From assembly GCA_002862325.1 (NCBI GenBank), contig PKCT01000132.1, forward strand, positions 1 to 6,078: 6,078 bases of DNA. The letters are read 5' to 3'. The stretch is from Phycisphaerae bacterium (GTDB lineage Bacteria > Planctomycetota > Phycisphaerae > Phycisphaerales > SM1A02). Position numbers and translations under genes: made by a program. This document shows, one piece after another, positions 6,001 through 6,078 of the stretch; positions within the stretch are counted from its first letter, which is position 1; the number at the start of each line of letters is the position of its first letter. Under the pieces are notes generated by a model that ran no database searches, was not told where the DNA came from, and saw only the letters and a program-made list of their open reading frames with translations.

Positions 6001-6078
6001 GGACCGCCTGGATCGCGGCATCCGGCGACGCGTGGGCCAGCGGCAGGAGAACGACGCCGTCGCCACCGGCCGCCGCGT
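1..6078 (-). CDS. Giant secretin N-terminal-domain repeat protein (partial, open at both ends)
   Basis: One frame stays open across the window: 2,025 codons (complete codons 2-6076) without a stop, where random sequence of this G+C would give dozens. The translation is a chain of about 25 units of the short secretin N-terminal domain, recognised by recurring cores such as TNTLIV, TNSLIV and SNALIV, each preceded by a strand ending in AD or similar and followed by an amphipathic helix ending in LD. In GspD and PilQ these domains stack as periplasmic rings leading to an outer-membrane pore. No pore domain, N0 domain or signal peptide is in view, so membership of a true secretin is unproven. Cysteine is absent and lysine rare (about 26), which fits an exported protein. 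No frameshift or internal stop is seen, so the gene looks intact. It could equally be a non-pore structural or scaffold protein built from the same fold. The domain call is strong; the cellular role is unknown. Confidence 0.93.
2..196 (-). repeat. Secretin-N-like unit 25, cut by window edge (residues 1961-2025)
   Basis: Strand LRLFTLRYA, helix NAADLQRTLRQIF, an Arg-rich loop, strand DFAVDRRSN, core QLIVTAS (residues 2011-2017) and the start of helix AEELKEIE. The reading frame is still open at the left edge, so the array or a C-terminal domain continues outside the window. Confidence 0.9.
197..475 (-). repeat. Secretin-N-like unit 24 (residues 1868-1960)
   Basis: Strand VVVRVYPL, helix SAARAAAGLRTLLQ, a loop of about 30 residues that includes a possible extra strand pair (YRELAITFD and EATFD), strand RVRVVDDPSSN, core ALVVMAP (residues 1932-1938) and helix AMAFVDRYIELAQQ. 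Confidence 0.9.
476..712 (-). repeat. Secretin-N-like unit 23 (residues 1789-1867)
   Basis: Strand VVRTITLPS, helix DARNVANIVNQTIRRM, Gly-containing loop, strand TTVVADVASN, core ALIVATR (residues 1839-1845) and helix DMGLIEGLVASA. It is canonical, with an Ala/Pro/Asp-rich exit linker. Confidence 0.9.
713..1129 (-). repeat. Secretin-N-like unit 22 with large insert (residues 1650-1788)
   Basis: Strand ELRTVPID, helix EDMARMLERML, then about 70 extra residues before strand EIIVAIDPETN, core SLVVLGSP (residues 1759-1766) and helix ELDRFAALADEVEGRL. At 139 residues it is far longer than its neighbours because of the insert described separately. Confidence 0.87.
842..1048 (-). other. Charged insert inside unit 22 (residues 1677-1745)
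   Basis: The insert begins with the Asp run DRDDDDR (1677-1683), continues through VRIVPFEELLQRS, then a lysine cluster KTESKTPKR (1697-1705), a Gly/Ala stretch, a possible helix GLRRTIATAILGAVQ and an acidic Ala/Ser/Asp/Glu end. Three of the roughly 26 lysines of the whole window fall within eight residues here. It is probably a surface loop, partly disordered. Its function is unknown. Confidence 0.7.
1130..1342 (-). repeat. Secretin-N-like unit 21 (residues 1579-1649)
   Basis: Strand RRIRVLEVRN, helix DAGSLAATLDELFE, a short acidic loop (TDDDG), strand PVIRVNDASN, core TLLVRATP (residues 1622-1629) and helix QFEQIETIVKSVDDA. It is compact and canonical. Confidence 0.9.
1343..1633 (-). repeat. 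Secretin-N-like unit 20 with long loop (residues 1482-1578)
   Basis: Strand VRTVFLKH, helix ASAARVAPLVERML, a loop of roughly 35 residues containing TWMRIEMQRARYRGDIP, strand NVLADERLN, core AVVISGP (residues 1549-1555) and helix ILNAAEQLVSQLDVP. The helix matches that of unit 16, which also has an Arg-rich extended loop. Confidence 0.88.
1634..1843 (-). repeat. Secretin-N-like unit 19 (residues 1412-1481)
   Basis: Strand EIRVYPVG, helix ATELAAALETGLRAAA, a short Pro-rich loop, core DAVIVTASP (residues 1454-1462) and helix LQTLVATQLETLNAGGGG. It is one of the shortest units, with Asp for the core Asn and no clear AD..N strand. It ends in a polyglycine linker. Confidence 0.72.
1844..2098 (-). 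repeat. Secretin-N-like unit 18 (residues 1327-1411)
   Basis: Strand LGVIRLRH, helix ADATPVARTLTTMLRD, a loop of about 20 residues rich in Arg/Ala, strand PSVTADVAAN, core RILVSAP (residues 1382-1388) and helix LQSIATSLALELDKD. It is a canonical unit with a longer loop than the units before it in the chain. Confidence 0.88.
2099..2326 (-). repeat. Secretin-N-like unit 17 (residues 1251-1326)
   Basis: Strand RTYASYTP, helix DPRKVIESAREALEETR, strand ASLSLFLEPQS, core GTIMVVG (residues 1295-1301) and helix ETKRAVALLKEWDD. The Asn is lacking. The FLEPQSGTIMVVG stretch parallels QFEPRSRTLIVAG of unit 8, placing it in the same subtype. Confidence 0.75.
2327..2596 (-). repeat. Secretin-N-like unit 16 (residues 1161-1250)
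   Basis: Strand ARTFELAH, helix ADARRIAPIVQRIL, an extended loop with VLYERIRRSRG, strand KVRVEADDRTN, core SLIVSGP (residues 1222-1228) and helix VNLASGLIEKLDRP. The helix and the Arg-rich loop are echoed in unit 20. Confidence 0.92.
2597..2821 (-). repeat. Secretin-N-like unit 15 (residues 1086-1160)
   Basis: Strand VRVRPLTF, helix ADADLVASALRDAIPSM, strand VVDVKVVPAAGSN, core AILLVGIP (residues 1132-1139) and helix EDIEEVESLIEPLDARP. Its SNAILLVG core most resembles the VNALLVA core of unit 10. Confidence 0.88.
2822..3067 (-). repeat. Secretin-N-like unit 14 (residues 1004-1085)
   Basis: Strand LRTFRLAS, helix ARADSLAPMLREILVARI, loop with GGMRG, strand LLTVTADRKTN, core TLIVSAP (residues 1055-1061) and helix VMPIAEQLVRVLDES. 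The core is canonical. The linker to the next unit is Gly/Ser/Pro-rich (SGSPVGEP). Confidence 0.9.
3068..3298 (-). repeat. Secretin-N-like unit 13 (residues 927-1003)
   Basis: Strand TEIRTWKMP, helix ELDAAARTLRELAAGG, strand SSITVAMDGAS, core DTLIVSGP (residues 973-980) and helix FERVDSVIASLQS. Asp stands where other units have Asn. It is the partner of unit 8 at +389 residues. Confidence 0.88.
3299..3547 (-). repeat. Secretin-N-like unit 12 (residues 844-926)
   Basis: Strand IRIFPLRIARA, helix EELASTIDQMF, proline-rich loop PEPPMPRDSRGRPRP (residues 866-880), strand EIVVRANPQMN, core AIIVDAP and helix MAGFEKLVEQLDQAQ. It is the partner of unit 7 at +389 residues. Confidence 0.9.
3548..3778 (-). 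repeat. Secretin-N-like unit 11 (residues 767-843)
   Basis: Strand IRILQVRT, helix ADAANLASALSQTY, strand PVRINADAATN, core SLIVAAHP (residues 811-818) and helix DLLDEIKTIVSELND. It is a textbook copy of the domain and the partner of unit 6 at +388 residues. Confidence 0.92.
3779..4003 (-). repeat. Secretin-N-like unit 10 (residues 692-766)
   Basis: Strand VRLLSLEHTE, helix ADEVAAMVEELLSNEL, a Gly/Pro loop, strand EIEPLAPVN, core ALLVAAQP (residues 737-744) and helix EIIGSVVEALDVADE. It occupies the same place before unit 11 as unit 5 does before unit 6. Confidence 0.85.
4004..4231 (-). repeat. Secretin-N-like unit 9 (residues 616-691)
   Basis: Strand SLRVIEIAS, helix DVSAIADRAGRIYGEQTEG, strand VEIEVDAVN, core GTILAVG and helix SLARFSQVVAQLES. 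It shares the DRA.R.YG..T.G helix end with unit 2. The core is slightly unusual, with Gly after the Asn. Confidence 0.8.
4232..4465 (-). repeat. Secretin-N-like unit 8 (residues 538-615)
   Basis: Strand ALRTWNIRR, helix GGEVAQTLATLARQG, strand VEVTVQFEPRS, core RTLIVAG (residues 588-594) and helix FEKVEEILEDLQ. The Asn is replaced by Arg/Thr. It pairs with unit 13 (RTW at the same offset) and its core resembles units 1 and 17. Confidence 0.85.
4466..4711 (-). repeat. Secretin-N-like unit 7 (residues 456-537)
   Basis: Strand MIFPLRLARA, helix TDLATALDTLY, then a proline-rich loop PEPPMPLDSRGRPLP (residues 477-491), strand EVFVSADAGTN, core TLIIEA and helix RRASFEELVQQLDRI. It is a close paralogue of unit 12, which carries the same loop, apparently a distinct subtype of the domain. 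Confidence 0.9.
4712..4942 (-). repeat. Secretin-N-like unit 6 (residues 379-455)
   Basis: Strand LRMLQLS, helix ASDAVQVAELLNTRY, strand PVRIEADAATN, core TLVVTA and helix PVFEEIREFVESLN. It aligns with unit 11 nearly without gaps, with the near-identical stretch VRIEADAATNTLV against VRINADAATNSLI. It is followed by a Gly/Glu linker (NGGGEAERE). Confidence 0.9.
4943..5173 (-). repeat. Secretin-N-like unit 5 (residues 302-378)
   Basis: Strand MVAIRQVR, helix AAEIAKPLQELLD, strand ATIDVVEP, core TNSLWVQG (residues 346-353) and helix QVATIEGFVRELDVF. It is the first unit toward the N-terminus with the canonical TNSL core. Its last helix and exit (ELDVFEP..MPP) pair with the end of unit 10. Confidence 0.85.
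5174..5407 (-). repeat. Secretin-N-like unit 4 (residues 224-301)
   Basis: Strand FRVVSVGT, helix EGEQLLARATAAFERR, strand PQVRLDREA, core AFEILGD and helix AVDAFERAIAEARKLL. This is a divergent copy: the core reads GAFEILGD instead of N-S-L-I-V-G, but the order and spacing of the elements are kept. Confidence 0.6.
5408..5635 (-). repeat. Secretin-N-like unit 3 (residues 148-223)
   Basis: Strand IRQFTVDS, helix DPSRLVGSLQRLAGAML, a short loop, core LDLLVVEA (residues 194-201) and helix FPLIEELITTLDRP. The Asn is missing from the core, but the terminal LITTLDRP is typical of the family. I see no close partner among the other units. Confidence 0.7.
5636..5851 (-). repeat. Secretin-N-like unit 2 (residues 76-147)
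   Basis: Strand VRYLVVDAAD, helix containing DRAKRMYGAETQGE (residues 92-105), strand LEIEFDDGS, core RRLVIEG and helix DLDAFERLL. There is no TN before the core. The DRA.R.YG..T.G motif recurs only in unit 9, marking the two as close relatives. Confidence 0.7.
5852..6058 (-). repeat. Secretin-N-like unit 1 (residues 7-75)
   Basis: First strand VVLLPLAH, helix SPDAAIQAVRAVL, then the core strand RSLVVAG (residues 46-52) and helix DIDAVRRTL ending in LIDRP. The usual Asn before the core is replaced (DARS). The core, with VKLVPGPDARSLVVAG, most resembles unit 8. An Ala/Gly linker (residues 1-5) precedes it, so further units may lie beyond the right edge. Confidence 0.75.

Noticed and set aside
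1..6078. Regular spacing of about 230-250 bases suggesting a DNA-level repeat array or CRISPR
   Set aside because: The periodicity is in the protein. The DNA copies are strongly diverged with synonymous differences, and there are no short identical repeats with spacers.
1..6078. Pseudogene or frameshifted array
   Set aside because: All 25 units sit in a single unbroken frame with their expected hydrophobic patterns, so there is no sign of decay.
1..6078. Promoters, ribosome binding sites, terminators or RNA genes
   Set aside because: The window is entirely coding. GC-rich self-complementary stretches are expected by composition, and none has the form of a terminator with a T-run.

Overview
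The whole window lies inside one protein-coding gene read on the minus strand. In the frame whose codons occupy positions 2-4, 5-7 ... 6074-6076, I translated all 2,025 codons and found no stop. Neither the true start nor the stop is present, so the gene enters from the right edge and leaves through the left edge. Residue numbers below count from the right edge: residue n occupies bases 6077-3n to 6079-3n.

The product is a giant tandem-repeat protein. I recognise 25 consecutive units, mostly 65-97 residues, with one of 139. Each follows the beta-alpha-beta-beta-alpha plan of the short secretin N-terminal domain (the N1/N2/N3, KH-like ring-building domain of GspD and PilQ). The usual core is a hydrophobic first strand, a helix of the 'ADA..LA..L' kind, a variable loop, a strand ending in '.AD..TN', then '[ST]L[IV]V', then an amphipathic helix ending in 'LD'. 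Known secretins have a handful of such domains. No secretin barrel (C-terminal) signature, N0 domain, signal peptide or membrane segment is seen in the window; if they exist they lie outside it.

The repeats have a second level of order. Units 5-8 and 10-13 match one to one at a constant offset of 388-389 residues, including a shared proline-rich loop in units 7 and 12 and shared RTW motifs in units 8 and 13. Units 1-2 resemble units 8-9. The array therefore appears to have grown partly by duplicating multi-domain blocks, which have since diverged strongly in DNA. The left third (units 16-25) is more irregular and holds longer loops, including an Asp-run/Lys-rich insert in unit 22.

The DNA is G+C-rich (about two thirds by rough count) with strongly G/C-ending codons. 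The protein has no cysteine in 2,025 residues and only about 26 lysines, consistent with an exported protein. Very large secretin-N-domain proteins of this style, from a high-GC genome, suggest a Planctomycetota bacterium (perhaps Phycisphaerae), but that is an inference from recall and not shown by the sequence. There are no intergenic regions, RNA genes, mobile elements, CRISPR arrays, promoters or terminators that I can support.
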